64,000 bases of DNA, from contig JAMJFZ010000818.1 in assembly GCA_026225945.1 (NCBI GenBank), positions 6,251,501 through 6,315,500 on the forward strand, read 5' to 3'. Below are positions 11,800 through 23,479 of this stretch, piece by piece; within the stretch, counting starts at the first letter, position 1; each line of letters opens with the position of its first letter. A program made the translations under genes and the position numbers. Below the pieces are notes generated by a model. That model worked only from the letters and a program-made list of their open reading frames with translations. It searched no databases and was not told the DNA's origin. The stretch comes from Cricetomys ansorgei. Lineage: Eukaryota; Chordata; Mammalia; Rodentia; Nesomyidae.

Positions 11800-11960
11800 C
11801 CAAATCAGGTGTAGTGGCACACACCAGTAGTCTGGGCACTGGAGGCTGAAGTAGGAAGATGGCTGTGAGTTCGAGACAGTGCTGGGCTGCGCAGCGAGTC
11901 TAGGTCAGCATACACGGTATAGCAAGGCCTTGTCTAAGAAAACAAATAAATCAATAAATA
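11800..11960 (+). repeat. Diverged B1-like SINE
   Basis: 'ggtgtagtggcacacaccag', 'agatggctgtgagttcgag' and 'aaggccttgtctaag' with an A-rich AAATAAATC tail. Confidence 0.65.
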
Positions 11961-12059
11961 GGAACAGAGAGAGGGAAAATGTAAGAGAGAGCCCAATCCA
12001 GCACCCTGTGTGTTAGAGTTGAGGCCTACACTAAACCAGCTATCAACCCAGTTGTTGGG

Positions 12060-12640
12060 AAAAGTTGGCTGAGCTCTCTTCAGACACGCGGAAATGTGTT
12101 GGGAAGTACAAACTACAGTCATCTGCCCTGTGATATTTCATAGCACGTGTGGCCCAGCGGCTGGAACAGCACGGAAAATCAATCGCCACATCGATTCTCC
12201 ACAGAAGTTCAGGGCATCTTATAAATGCAAAAGCGAGGTCAGCCCAGTCTGCGAGCTACCACCCGAAGGGACTGGGGGCTTGGGGGGGCAGCACCCCAGC
12301 CACAGAGCCAGCTCTGGCCTGAGAGATAAACGTCACTGATGCTGTAGACTGGCCCTGTGATGTGCCCAGATTCGCATCTGCCCCCCCCCCCAAACACAGG
12401 TAGCCCGGGGCTGCAACCCAAGCAGCCTGGGCCTCCGCTCCTCGCTCCTCCCCGTCCTTGGCTCTCTGCCTTCCCGGCAGCTTTTCCTCCCAATGATGAA
12501 GTGAGTGACTATGGCTAAACGATAAAGGATTGTGGGAATGAATGAATGAATGAATGAATGAATGAATGAGTAAACAGTGGCCGAATGAGTAAGTGAGAGC
12601 GAGCACAGCCCAGGTCACTCTGGAATATGCTCTTCCCCGG
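12060..12640. other. Repeat-poor block with an (AATG)n run
   Basis: 12080-12260 is unique, with short AT-rich palindromes such as AATCGCC and ATCGAT. 12538-12568 is a short (AATG)n run. No exon is supported. Confidence 0.4.
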
Positions 12641-13390
12641 GCTTTGCAGGATCTCCCTGAGCGTTGTCCAGAGGCCTGGCCTTATCCTCCATCTTGATCT
12701 TGTCACACCTCCCCGAGGCTCCGGTGCCCACAGAGGTGGGTGTGGAGAAGATGTAAGGGGAAGATTTAAGAATCCTGCTGCCCTCCTCGGAGGTGGGGCT
12801 CCTATTGGATGATGCCGGTGACCTTTTCTATGCAATTCGGGACCGTCCGACCTTTTCTCTTAGCAGGTTATCAGGCCCACCCCAGACATTTATGCGCCAG
12901 CCATGGCTCCCCAGAGCAGGATTCCGCTGGTTAATGCTCGCAGCAGGCACTGACTTCCCTGTGTCTACTGTACGTTCCCCAAACTGTCTCCCAATGCCCC
13001 AGATCGAAAGGCCACTGTGCCTCCCCCCTGCCTCTGCCGGCAGAGTTAGATCCCCCTCTCTGAGGCTGGTTTCTCCAGGCTGGGATCTGGGAGCCTGTGC
13101 ATGCTCTTTTCTCTCTGCAGCGCCGTGCCGGCAACAGGCAAAAATCCCACACAGGTCGCCTCCCACGGGATGCGCAGCGGGCCTGGGGTAAACAGCAAGA
13201 TGGGGTTCAAATCACCGAGGTCCTGAGCTGTCCCAGCTCCCGGTGCCACGAAGGGGGGCACAGCTGGGGGGGAGCCACGAACTGCCTGCCCTGTGGGGTC
13301 ACAGCACTGCGGTCACCAAGTTCTTGATTGTCAGATGCGGAACGCAGTTCTGCGACAGTGGTACGTCATCACCAAGCCTGGTGTCGTTAC
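12640..13390. other. GC-richer unique block, no gene seen
   Basis: Moderately GC-rich with scattered CpGs but below CpG-island density. Several overlapping open frames exist on both strands and none has splice or domain support. Confidence 0.35.
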
Positions 13391-13404
13391 ACCGTTTGAC
13401 TCCA

Positions 13405-13618
13405 CAATTATCTTTTAATGGTCTCGTGTAGCCCAGGCTGGCCTCACCCTCTCTATGTGTTCAAGGATGACCTTAAACTCCCGATTCCCCTACCTCCACT
13501 TCCTGAGTGCTACAATTACAGGCATGAACCACCATGTCCAGTTCAGTGCTGAGGATGGAACCCAGAGCTTCGGGTACACTAGACAAGGACTCTACCCACT
13601 GAGATGTATCCCCAGCCC
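13405..13618 (-). repeat. B4-type SINE
   Basis: Complement B1-like part ('gtgtagcccaggctggcctc', 'gagtgctacaattacaggc') then complement ID-like part ('actgagatgtatccccagcc'). Confidence 0.8.
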
Positions 13619-14384
13619 TCCGCAGCCATTTACTGAAGTCCCGTAACATTGGCAAGTAGCACCACAGAGACAGTGGGTTCCCTGACTTCAGATCCACCCT
13701 AACCATAAAATAGCAGCCAAGAAGTCCCCAGAAGGACAAGAAGTACACCAAAGGCACAAATGTATTATGCCTGCAGCTGGCACAAGGGGTCCACCTGGGA
13801 AAGCACTTTAGGGTTTTGAGTGGAATCAGCTCGAGTCCTCAGTCACCACAGGCCACACAGCAGGAGGGACAGTATTTCATTACCATCAAAGCCAAGCCCG
13901 CCCTCTCCTTGCCAGCTAGTCCCAGGAGGCTGAGTTTCCTGGGAGCTCCAAAATAGGTGACCTCGCTCTGGGATTTGTCCTGCCCTGGGTCCTGGTGACC
14001 CTCCACACAGTGATGTACACACAGTCCTGGGATCCATACAGGACAAACATCCAGAAAGAGCCAGCATGAGAAATTGGTGTGCATCCAGAGCCATTTAAAT
14101 CTGTCACTCCTGATTGTGCTTTCTTTCATGAGCTTCCCAAAGAACTCTCAGAAAAATGGGAGTGGAGGGTGGGGGGGAGAGGGCGCGTGCCACGACGGAG
14201 CACGATCCTCTGGTAAGATGAGAAGTGTGTGCCCTTCAAACTGCATTCACTGTCTTGGTACGTTTGTCTTGGTACAAGTCTGAAACCACCAGAGAAAATG
14301 TCCGAGGTGGGTGGGGGAGGGAGAGGTTGACATTTGGGCATTGCCCCTGGGCTCTGAGCTTGATAATGCACCACTGCCTCTATC

Positions 14385-14950
14385 ATGGTTAATCTGTACT
14401 GTCAACTTGGCTGGATTTATTTTTTATTACATTTGTGTATGTGTGTGTGTGCATGTGAGAGAGAGAGACCATGTGCACACGCACACACATGTGGTGGGCC
14501 CGCATGCCGCGGGCACACGGGGAGGTCAGACGACAACGTGCGGGAGTCAGTTCTCGCCTTCCGCCTTGCAGGTCCCAGGGATCAAATTCAGATCCTCAGA
14601 CATGGTGGCAAAACGCCTCTATCTTCGAGCCATCTTCCAGTCCTGCTTGACTGGTTTAGAATCATCGTGAGAACAATCCTGTGGGTGTGTTTATGAGGAA
14701 CTTTCTAGATTAGGTTAATTATGGAGGGAGGTCCCGCCCTAATTGTGAGTGACATCATTCCTTAGGCTGGGGTCCTGGGCTGAACAAAAGGGAGAAAGCG
14801 AGCTGAGCACCAGCTTCTGTCTCTCTCTGCTTCCTGACTGTGGATGCGATGTGACCAGCCACCCCACGTACTTGCTGCCGTGATGAACAGCGGTACCTCA
14901 GACAGTGAACCAAAACAGGCTCAGGTATACGATCACGGCAACGAGACAGG
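14385..14950 (-). repeat. Unnamed dispersed repeat (reverse copy) split by a B3-type SINE
   Basis: Starts 'gttaatctgtactgtcaact', is interrupted at about 14410-14648 by a minus-strand B2/B3-class SINE ('gggagtcagttctcgccttc'), and resumes 'gactggtttagaatcatcgt' through 'ccttaggctggggtcctggg'. The flanks of the SINE (CTTGGCTGGATTT and CTTGACTGGTTT) look like an imperfect target-site duplication. Confidence 0.7.
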
Positions 14951-14959
14951 TGGCTAATA

Positions 14960-15590
14960 TACACCACCTGCGCTTCCTATGGAAGTGCCCTCCCATCCTA
15001 TTTGGTACCAAGCAGAGATATTTTAATCTACAGACACTTGATCCTCTGCCAGGGTCCCCCAACAACAGGCAGGCATAGCTCCTTAACGCTTATAGCTGAT
15101 TGTGGATATCCCAGGTATCCTGGTGCTTAGGGAGCTGTCTGGCATGATGAGCTGTGCTTCTGGCTGGACAATGTCACACACTGGCGGTGATGCAGATGAG
15201 GTGGTGGGTGCCCACAGACTAAGGAGGGATGATGAGGGACGAGATGGAGTCCAACAGACCTTATAAGGGATAGAGAAGGGGCTGTATATTCTGTTTCTGA
15301 ACAGTCAAGGACATGTTGAGGACCTGGGACAGGAACTGAGCAGGTGGTTGAAGTGAATGGTTGGGCTGATGCCCATAGCCAGGGATCCAAGAACTGAACT
15401 GCAAATGGCCAAGCACTTGATGGTGGTGAAGACTGTCAACTCCTGTTTCCTGGTGACACTTATGTCACCTCTAACCTCTCAGAATGGCTTCTTTAGTTTC
15501 TCCCCTACAGCACTTTAGATGTAGGTAGCTGTTAAGCTTTCCCCTGTTGGGCCTTGGCAGAGAAATGTCTCCAGTAGTCTCATGTGTCAG
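14960..15590. other. Unique sequence, no gene seen
   Basis: No repeat or coding signature is recognised. Confidence 0.4.
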
Positions 15591-15594
15591 AACA

Positions 15595-15905
15595 CTTCCC
15601 CCAGCAGATGGTGTTATTTTGAGAGTTGTGGGGCCTTTGGGAAGTGAGGTCTCACTCGGGGAAGCCGGATCTCTGGGGGTTGTCACAGGCTTTAAGGTTT
15701 TTTTGTCCCAACCCACTTTCTGTACCTTCTCTGCTTCCTGATCCATAGAGAGGAACAGAGGGGTAAGCAGCCTCCTGCTCTTGCTGCTATGCCTTCCTTC
15801 CCCACCATGATGGACTGAACTCCTCAAACCACGAGCCAAGGTCAACCCTTTCTCAAGTTGCTTCTTACGGGGATATCTGGCCACAGCAATGCCCACTCTG
15901 CTGTC
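15595..15905 (-). repeat. Diverged relative of the unnamed dispersed repeat
   Basis: Shares 'ctctgcttcctgatccatag', 'ccccaccatgatggactgaa' and 'cacagcaatgcc' with the reverse copies at 14385 and 18425. Confidence 0.5.
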
Positions 15906-16479
15906 ATCAGTAAACAAACTGGGCAAGAGCAGAAAGATAGGGCAGTTGCTGGATCTTAGGGACCAGGTATGTGTGACCGGGAGGGATGCAGATAGAAAGA
16001 TGGACTTTACTGATCATGTACACCTGGCTAAGAATGGATTGACGTGCAAGGAATAGAAGTATAATCTAATTTTATATCTTCTAGGGCCTTCATTTTTGTC
16101 ATAAAATAAAAACCACAAAAGGCTGTCCAGGATTCCACCGATGGCCCAAGGCTCTTATACTTTCCTTAGAGTAAGGTCTTGTCTTCATAGTCACAAAGTA
16201 GCTGCTCTGCTTCCAAACATCACATCCACATTACAGATAGAAAGACAAGATAAGTTGAGGGCTCTTCCCATCTGTTTCTACCCCCGCTACAGAGTTTTCC
16301 TAGCTTGGTGTGGTGTCAGATATCCATAAAGCCAACATTTTAGAAACCGAGGCAAGAGGCTCATGAATTTGAGGATAGCCTAGGCTACCTAGTAGGCACT
16401 GTCCCAAAAAGAATTTTTTTTTAAAGAGAAAGGGAGGGGTGGGAAAGGAGTGGGGAGAGAATAAAGACACGAAGAAAAA

Positions 16480-16810
16480 AGAGGTATTCCCAGATGTCTT
16501 GTGCAGAAAGTTCCACTCGACTGTAAAAGGGTCACACAGCCACAGGTAGCTGCAAGGGAAGCTGGGAACATGGTTTTTGGAGACGAGTTCAGTTAATGCC
16601 ACAGACAAACTCGAAGATCTATTCACAAGTAAGAGAGAATGGATATGTTTGGCAGCTGGCAGCGTCTGCCACTCCACTGTGAATTTAAAATGATAATTGC
16701 TGCTTTCAAAATATGTATCCGCGGAGCTGCGCTGATTGCGGTACACATGTTAATTGATGGGAAACATTATCCTGTCAATATTTCGGTGGAGGGAGCTTAG
16801 ATGAGATAGA
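16480..16810. promoter_or_regulatory. Repeat-free block, candidate non-coding conserved element
   Basis: Unique sequence with balanced palindromic AT motifs around 16690-16760 (AAAATGATAATTGCTGC, CATGTTAATTGATGGG). Nothing repetitive or coding is seen. Regulatory role is inference only. Confidence 0.25.
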
Positions 16811-17282
16811 CAGAAGTTAAGAAGTTAACTGAGAGGCAAGGAAGAGTCATGCAGGGAGAAATGTCCAGCTGCCTCTCTGAGTACCCTGTTTGCAAGGATG
16901 AAGGGGGTTATTTCGGGCAGAGTGGGGCCATGAAGGGTGGTTCTGATCCACCTGAACAATGCTTCTACCTCAGGGCTGTGTGCACTAAGAATCCAGTACA
17001 GACCAGCATCTCTTCGGTCCTTTTCTTCAGCAATGGGTCATCCTTTAAAAATCTTTTTTTTTTTTTTTTTGCCAGAAGTCCTTTCAATTAAGTGAAGTTT
17101 TCACTGGAATAATTAAACCCTGTGTATCAAGCTGCTCAGTCCAATCACCCACAAAAATGGATTAAGAGAGATGCATTTATCTCATTGACTGTTGATCCAT
17201 TTCTGATTCCAAGGCTCTTGTACTGGGGTGGCTCCTAGAGAGAAGAAACAGGGGTTTTGATCATACAAAATAATTCCTCAGG

Positions 17283-17448
17283 GCTGGAGGGGTGGCTCAG
17301 CAGCTAAGAGCATGTGCTGCTTGCAGAAGACCCTGGTTCAGTTCCCTGCACTCAATCATCAGCTCACAACTACCGTAATTCCTGGAGATAATCTGCCCTC
17401 TTCTGACCAGTGGTCGTGCGCTCTCCTCTGTCTCTCTCTCTGTCTCTC

Positions 17449-17531
<83 letters not shown>

Positions 17532-17550
17532 AAATAAATAAACAAATAAA
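17283..17550 (+). repeat. B2-type SINE with (TC)n(CA)n tail
   Basis: 'gggctggaggggtggctcag' start, 'agaccctggttcagttccc', 'ctgccctcttctgaccag', then a TC tract (17416-17505), a CA tract and an AAATAAAT tail. B2 is restricted to muroid rodents. Confidence 0.9.
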
Positions 17551-17559
17551 TCCAAAAAG

Positions 17560-18420
17560 CTCAGCTTCTTTCTGAAAGTCCCACTTTGCTGTTTATTTTA
17601 TTCAAGATGAGATACCTGTTTTTACGTACTCTGCTTACAAACGAGTATTTGACGGTGCATGAAGAGGAAAGCCCTGTGCGATGTCCTACTGGGGATACAG
17701 ACCTCTCTGCGTCTCCTAAGGGGTGTGCTCCAGCAGAAAGAATGAGCAAATCAATGGGAGGAAAATGGGCACACGAGAGGCAATGATATCAATGGAGGAA
17801 GCAGCCAAGAAAGTCTTGCCCAAAAGCAAGGCAGCCGGGAGCAGCTGGCCAATTGAGTCAGCATACAACTCTGAGCTAACCCCTCATCACTGAACAGCGT
17901 GGTGATTGATAACGCCATAAAACGAACACATCAATAAGCAATATTTACATACATTCTACTCCCTTCCCTTAACCCCCCCTCCAACATCTCATTATGTCGT
18001 ATTTGTTAGTGTTAAAATATCCGTGATGAATCCTTATAAGACATGTTATATGCTCTGATTGTCTACTCTTGTTGTTGTTTTGCTGAATTTAACACTGTCT
18101 CTTTTTCCCGTGTATTAGGGTTTGTTTTTTTTTAATATCATTAATTTTTCTCATTTGGCTCACAGGTTTGTCAATTGCCTGATAGTAACACTTCCCAGGT
18201 ATGAAATATATCAGATGCCGTCCAGCTTCTTTTCCCCTGGAGGCCTGCGTCTGGGCAGGCTCCCCAACACTGCTGAAGTTTTGGCGGCTTTCCCCAATGA
18301 GAGCCTTGTCTCCGGAACCCTACCTTCCTCCTTGTTTACTTCACAGATCTTCTAGGAGCTGCCTCAGAAAAGGCACATTGAAAATAGGTTTTTGACCTTA
18401 GGAAAATATGTCAATTTGTC
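17560..18420. other. AT-rich unique sequence, no gene seen
   Basis: Low-complexity T and AT stretches around 17940-18180. No coding or repeat identity is assigned. Confidence 0.4.
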
Positions 18421-18424
18421 CTGG

Positions 18425-18772
18425 TTAGCATTATCAACGTCACACAGCCTAGAACCACCTTTTGAAGGAGAACATCAGATGAGTAATTGTCTCTATCAGG
18501 TTGCTCTGTGAGGATTGTCTTGATTGCCTTAATTGATGTATGACGACTCAGCCCACTGTGGGTGGCACCATTCCCTAGTAATCCTGAGCTGTACAAGAAG
18601 TATAGTCAGGGGCAAGCCAGCAAGCAGCATTCCTCCATGATTTCTGCTTCAAGTTCCTACTTTAGTTCCTACCCTGACTTCCCTCAGGGATGGGCTGTGA
18701 TCTGGGAGTGTGAGCCAAATAAACCCTCTCCTCCCCAAGTTGCTTTCAGTCAGTTTGTCACAGCAACAGAAA
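18425..18772 (-). repeat. Unnamed dispersed repeat (reverse copy)
   Basis: 'gattgtcttgattgccttaa', 'ccactgtgggtggcaccatt' and 'gtgagccaaataaaccctct' with 'gtcacagcaacag' at the end. Confidence 0.7.
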
Positions 18773-18774
18773 AA

Positions 18775-19810
18775 AAAAAACCCAAACATCCATCATCTCA
18801 TTTTCATATGTGACAACTAGCTTGGATACATAAAAAACTCAAAATTTAAAGACATTTTTCTTTAAAAAACAGTAAAGCCAGAGCCCCTCATGTCTCAGCT
18901 TCCAAAATTGATACCCAGAGGTCTGACACCACACTTCCTTCCTCTCCACATGCAACCTGAATATTTCCTCCTGGGAGATTCTAGGGTTGTCTCTTAGTTG
19001 CTGCTGATGTGAAATTTCAAAGTGGCATAGAGAGGAAAACCTGTCGTACAGGTTGTTGCACTGAGCATTCTGAGGGCCCTTTAAATCTAGAGGCTGATGC
19101 TCGTATGTTATGAGAACGCTGTAGCGTCGTTCCGCAGAAAAGTTGTCCCCTGGTGTACTCCTCATCCTCAACGGCTGCTTAAATGGAGCCACAATCTGAG
19201 TTCTCTTTCTGGCATCCGTGCTCATCATTAGACCTTTGGCACTGACCTCCTCATTTTTTTTCTTATCTTCCTTCTTCAACAACGTCTGCTGAGACAGCCT
19301 CACTATGTAGCCCAGGCTAGTCTGGAACTCATGAACCTCCTCTGCCTCAGCCTGCCTGGGTCTGGGGTTACAAACCTGCACTAAGGTAGCCCCTCAGGTA
19401 GTCGTTTGTTTTTAAGTCTTTTGTCTTATTTGATTCATTGTTTCCTTTCCATAGATTTCTTTCATCGTACCTATGCTGAGGTGGGAGGCAACAAAATACA
19501 ATGTGTATAAATTTTGCCTGTGAACTTACGGCCTTCCCTCTCAACCAACCCAAAATGAGCATCTGAGAACTTGGCTGAAGTCTGCCCTGAGCTTCTGTAG
19601 GAACACAGCCATTGCAAGGAATTATGTGCACATACTGTCTGGTCATAACATAACTTTTTAAAAGTTAACCCTTTTGCAACCAATTCCAAAGCCTGAATAT
19701 TAGCGTCAAATGAAATCAGGGAAACCCAGATCCACATTTTCTCCTCCTACTGATATGACAAGCTTTTATTTTCTTGGCACTAAGATAGTCAGGATGACAA
19801 TGTACCATTC
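18775..19810. other. Mostly unique sequence with a B1 fragment
   Basis: 19280-19378 is a minus-strand B1-like piece ('cactatgtagcccaggctag'). A 180-codon minus-strand frame (18839-19381) starts inside this B1 and has no recognised homology, so I do not call it a gene. Confidence 0.45.
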
Positions 19811-19811
19811 C

Positions 19812-20170
19812 CTCCCCGTGTAGTTCAGTTGTTTCTCTCGCTGCTGTGAACCAAACACCTACAAGAAGTGACTCAAGGAAGGGATAGTTTCTTTTGGCTC
19901 ACAGTTCAGATGATACAGTCCATCCTGTCGAGGAAACCATGATGGCGGAACAATTCCTGAACATGACAGCAGGAGGCTGCCTGCTCACATCTCTGCAGAT
20001 CAGGAAGCAGGGACAGGAGAAAGTCAGCACTCCCATCCCTGTCTCCTTTTTCCTCTCTTGTTTAGTCCGTGACCCCAGCCCATGAGTCAGTGCTTTTCAC
20101 ATTTAGGGTGGTCACAGACTTGCCCAGAGGTGTGCCTCACTAACGTTCTATGTGTTTCCTAGTCCAGCCA
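19812..20170 (+). repeat. Unnamed dispersed repeat
   Basis: 'ttgtttctctcgctgctgtg', 'tttcttttggctcacagttc', 'gcagatcaggaagcaggg' and 'tgcccagaggtgtgcc' in the family order. Confidence 0.65.
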
Positions 20171-20499
20171 GTTGACAGTTGAAATTTGCCATTGCAGACA
20201 CTGACATGTAAGGAAGAGTCTACACATAGTAGGGCTGGTGATTTCCATCACTGGGTATACCTGGAAGTCAAGATCAAAAGCAATCAGGAGATCAATTTAC
20301 CAAAACCACAAATCCCTGCCTGCCTGATGGCAACCTTGTGCCTCGGTTTCCCCGACTGATATTGCTATGTCAGAAAGGTAGAAAAGCAAAGAAGGACAAT
20401 CATACAAACCTGTTTTCTCTTTCTTACAAATAAAACCTTTCTTATAAATAAATCATTGAGAACTTCTTCTGCTGATCCTAAAAGAAACACATATTCTCT

Positions 20500-20800
20500 A
20501 GAGAAAAAGGTGCATGTGAGCCTGCGGATGAGGACCTGTGTTTGAACCCCACCACCCATGTAACATCTGGGTACAGGGTGTGTACTTACAATCTCAGTGT
20601 TTGGGAGCAGAGACAAGCAGCTTCTTGGGACTCTCACAAGGCAACCTAGCCTAATCAATGAGAGCCAGGCCACGGAGAAACCCTGTCTCAAACAGCAAGG
20701 TAGCTATCTCCTAGGAAACAGCCCTTGAGGCTCTCCTCTGGCCTCACATGTACAAGCACACACATGCAGGCACACAACAACATACACATTCACACATACA
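20500..20800 (+). repeat. B2/B4-related SINE, diverged
   Basis: 'gtttgaaccccaccacccat', 'aatctcagtgtttgggagc' and 'gaaaccctgtctcaaac', followed by a CACA-rich tail. Confidence 0.5.
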
Positions 20801-20819
20801 TACAAAATGTGTACTGAAG

Positions 20820-21980
20820 AGTGCCGATCCCTTTGCCCACTGGCCTGTGGCTTCCTCATCTCCACAAGACATTCTGCTCTCAGGTCACCTCATCCCTCAT
20901 CACTAGCCTTCTCCTGTCCCGGCTGCACAACAGGGAGACCATGAAGGGACCAAGGAGACTCTATCCTCCATAGATGCAGTGTCCTGCCAAAACCCATAGC
21001 CAAAGACCTCTGACAGCTCATTCCAACCCGCCAGACGCTGGCGGGAACAGTTTCAAACAGCTGAGGGAGAACCGACGTCACCAGTGATTAATGGTCAAGG
21101 CTCAAACCAAGCAAGTTCCCGATTACACCGCAGTGTCCCGTGGTCCTCAAGAAGAGGGGACATGGGGCAGTGTCCCAAGGCCTCCAGGGGTTCTAAAAAC
21201 CTATCAGAGCAGGCATGCAGGCCCTCTTCATCTTCATTGGCTTTGAACCCTATCTTTCCCTCTCCTGAACCTGTTTTCTCAGAAGGAAAGCTGAGCCTGC
21301 CCCGCCACCCCCTCCCAAAAAAAACACACAGTCACCACCAAGCTCCCAGCATGACTGAGCCCAGGGTCAGCGACGCCCATATCAGTCACCATGAGAAATG
21401 CCACCTTTGGGAAATTACAGACCATGTGCGCCACGACAGGTTCCTGCCCAGGTCTAGCGCAGGCTGGAGGCCAAAGATGTAATTCATAATGAAGTGATGT
21501 CTTCTGGGTCAGAAGGATGCTCACTGCTCAGGATCTAATGAATCTGAAGCTAAGTGGAACTTCTCCATTCCACAGGCCACTTGAACTTCCGCTGCACAGG
21601 CCGCAAGCAATGCCAGGTCTAACGCCTGCCCCTCAGGTCTCTGTATGTGGCTTTCTGAAGCTAACCTGCTGCTGCTCGTGGTATGCTGTACTAACGCTGA
21701 CCCCCAGAGAGATGAGCCTGGGGTTTCATTTCCCAGGAGAAAACCCATCTGATTATTGAGTATTTTTCTTTCTCTCCTGCCTCTACCCCTTGCTCCAACT
21801 TGACGATCTTTCTCTTTTCAGACTCTGCCCATTTCCACTCCAGATCCAACAACAGACCGGCCCAAAAGAGGACGGCACGGAGCCAGAAAGTGTGACGACC
21901 GTCAGGTCTGGCTAGCAGTTCCACAGCGCCGACTGTATGCCAGGTACTTTCCTATCTCTTCTCTGTTGAAAAGCTAAGAA
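20820..21980. other. Long repeat-poor block
   Basis: Largely unique sequence. It contains the speculative 5' exon (21576-21616) and, at about 21930-21955, a short MIR-like 'ctgtatgccaggtactttcc'. No CpG island. Confidence 0.4.
21576..21616 (+). other. Candidate 5' exon ending in ATGCCAG (speculative)
   Basis: Exon 1 lacks the ATGCCA that starts the longer CARD11 form, so the missing bases should come from an upstream exon ending ATGCCAG before GT. Here CTCCATTCCACAG precedes 41 bases that end CAAGCAATGCCAG/GTCTAA in repeat-free sequence. The phase is correct (ATG CCA G/GA). The donor is mediocre and such a heptamer can occur by chance. RNA-seq would settle it. Confidence 0.15.
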
Positions 21981-21987
21981 GTGGCAT

Positions 21988-22300
21988 CATCAGTCACTTT
22001 CCTGTTGCTGTAACAAAACGCCTGACAAAAAATCAGCTTAAGGAACAAAAGGTTTATTTTGGCTCGTGGTTGGAGGGCGCGGTCCATCATGGCCGCTGCA
22101 GGCCGGAAGCAGAGAGAGATGAATGGAGGTCCTCAGCTCCATTTCCCCTCCTTTCTATTCAGTCCAGACCCCTAGTCCAAGGGATGCAGAGACTCACATT
22201 TAGGATGGATCCTCCCTCCTTAATTCACCTCATCTAGATAACCTATCACAGGCGTTCCCAGAGGCTTGTCTCCTGGGTGATTCTAGCTGCTGGTCTGGGG
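21988..22300 (+). repeat. Unnamed dispersed repeat
   Basis: 'cagtcactttcctgttgctg', 'ggtttattttggctcgtgg', 'gtccatcatggccgctgc' and 'ggcttgtctcctgggtgatt'. Confidence 0.75.
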
Positions 22301-22620
22301 AGATGACTCTGCCGGGAGGCGCTTGACATACTTGTGTGAGGACTGAGTTTGATGCCCAGAAGTCATGTTAAAAACAAAATAGAAAGAAAAAAGAAAAAGA
22401 AAGCCTGGTACACTGACATGCTCCTGTAATCCCAGCACTGAGAGACAGACAAGGGGAGCCTCTGGTGCTTGCTGGCTAGCCAGCCCAGCTCGCTTGGAAA
22501 GTTCCAGGCCAGTGAGAGACCCTGTATCAAAATAAGGTGGATGGTACCTGAGGAACAATACCCAAGGCTCACCCTGGGCTTCACACATGCACAAACACAT
22601 ATGAATGACCCCAACACAGA
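22300..22620 (+). repeat. B4-type SINE
   Basis: ID-like left part, 'ctcctgtaatcccagcactg', 'gagaccctgtatcaaaataa' and a 'cacacatgcacaaacac' tail. Confidence 0.75.
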
Positions 22621-22659
22621 GAAAACCCTGTGCTCATATGGCTTTCATTGTAAGCTTGA

Positions 22660-23092
22660 ATAAACAAGGGAAATTTTATACTGATCCTCCAAAACCTCTT
22701 CCAAAAAGTTGAGTGGGAAAGAATATCTCCCAAGTCATTCCTATCAGGCTAGAACATTGGCTCTCAACCTTCCTAACGCTGTGATCCTTTAATACAGTTC
22801 CGCATGCTGTGCTGACTCCCAACCATAAAATTATTTTGGTTGCTATTTCATAACTGTAATTTTGCTACTGTTGTGAATTATAATGCAAGTATCTGATATG
22901 CAAATGGTCTTAGGCAACCCCTGTGAAAGGTTCACTTGACCCCAAAAAGGGTCTCAACCCACAGGCTGAGAACTGCTGGGCTAGAATGACCCTGAACTCA
23001 AAACTAGACCACAGTGTCACAGGAAAAGAAAACCACAGATGGAATAAATCTTATAAATAGAGATGCAAAAGAACCTTTTTATTTTAAATCAA

Positions 23093-23138
<46 letters not shown>

Positions 23139-23335
23139 TAAATGGGATTCATCCTTGGGGTGCCAGGATTAATTAACATCTGAAAATCAGTTCATGGAAC
23201 ACACCAGTTGGTAGAGTCTTAAAAGTCAGCACATGATCACCTCAATAGATGCAGGAAAGTCTGATTTAACAAAATCAGAATTGATGAGGCATTCACGGTG
23301 GTGATGATGGTCAACAAGCCAGGAACCTGAGGAAG
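22660..23335 (+). mobile_element. Diverged L1 (LINE-1) ORF2-region fragment, interrupted
   Basis: 'gaaagaatatctcccaagtc' before, and 'aaatagagatgcaaaagaac' and 'cacatgatcacctcaataga' after the URR1 insertion, are typical of L1 ORF2 sequence in the expected order. A (TG)n run at 23095-23138 also interrupts it. No open reading frame survives. Confidence 0.6.
22755..22978 (-). mobile_element. URR1-type non-autonomous hAT element with 8-bp TSD
   Basis: 224 bp with terminal inverted repeats (CATTGGCTCTCAACCTT on the left, GGCTGAGAACTGCTG on the right) and the internal 'ccataaaattattttggttg', characteristic of the rodent URR1 family. It is flanked by a perfect 8-bp duplication GGCTAGAA (22747-22754 and 22979-22986), the hAT signature length. 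Confidence 0.85.
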
Positions 23336-23479
23336 CCTCAGGAGTCTAATAAATGACATCTATACAGAGAGAGAGAGAGAGAGAGAGGGAGATCAGGAAC
23401 AATACAAAAAGTGTTCATTCTCTCCACTTCTGTGTACTTAGGTGCTAGGCAGAGCAATTAGGTACAAAGGAGAAATAAA

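Noticed and set aside
21937..21943. ATGCCAG/GTAC as the missing Card11 start exon
   Set aside because: It falls in a stretch resembling the MIR core ('ctgtatgccaggtactt') and no good acceptor is seen just upstream.
22660..23335. Active L1
   Set aside because: Short, highly diverged and interrupted by a hAT element and a TG run; no open frame.
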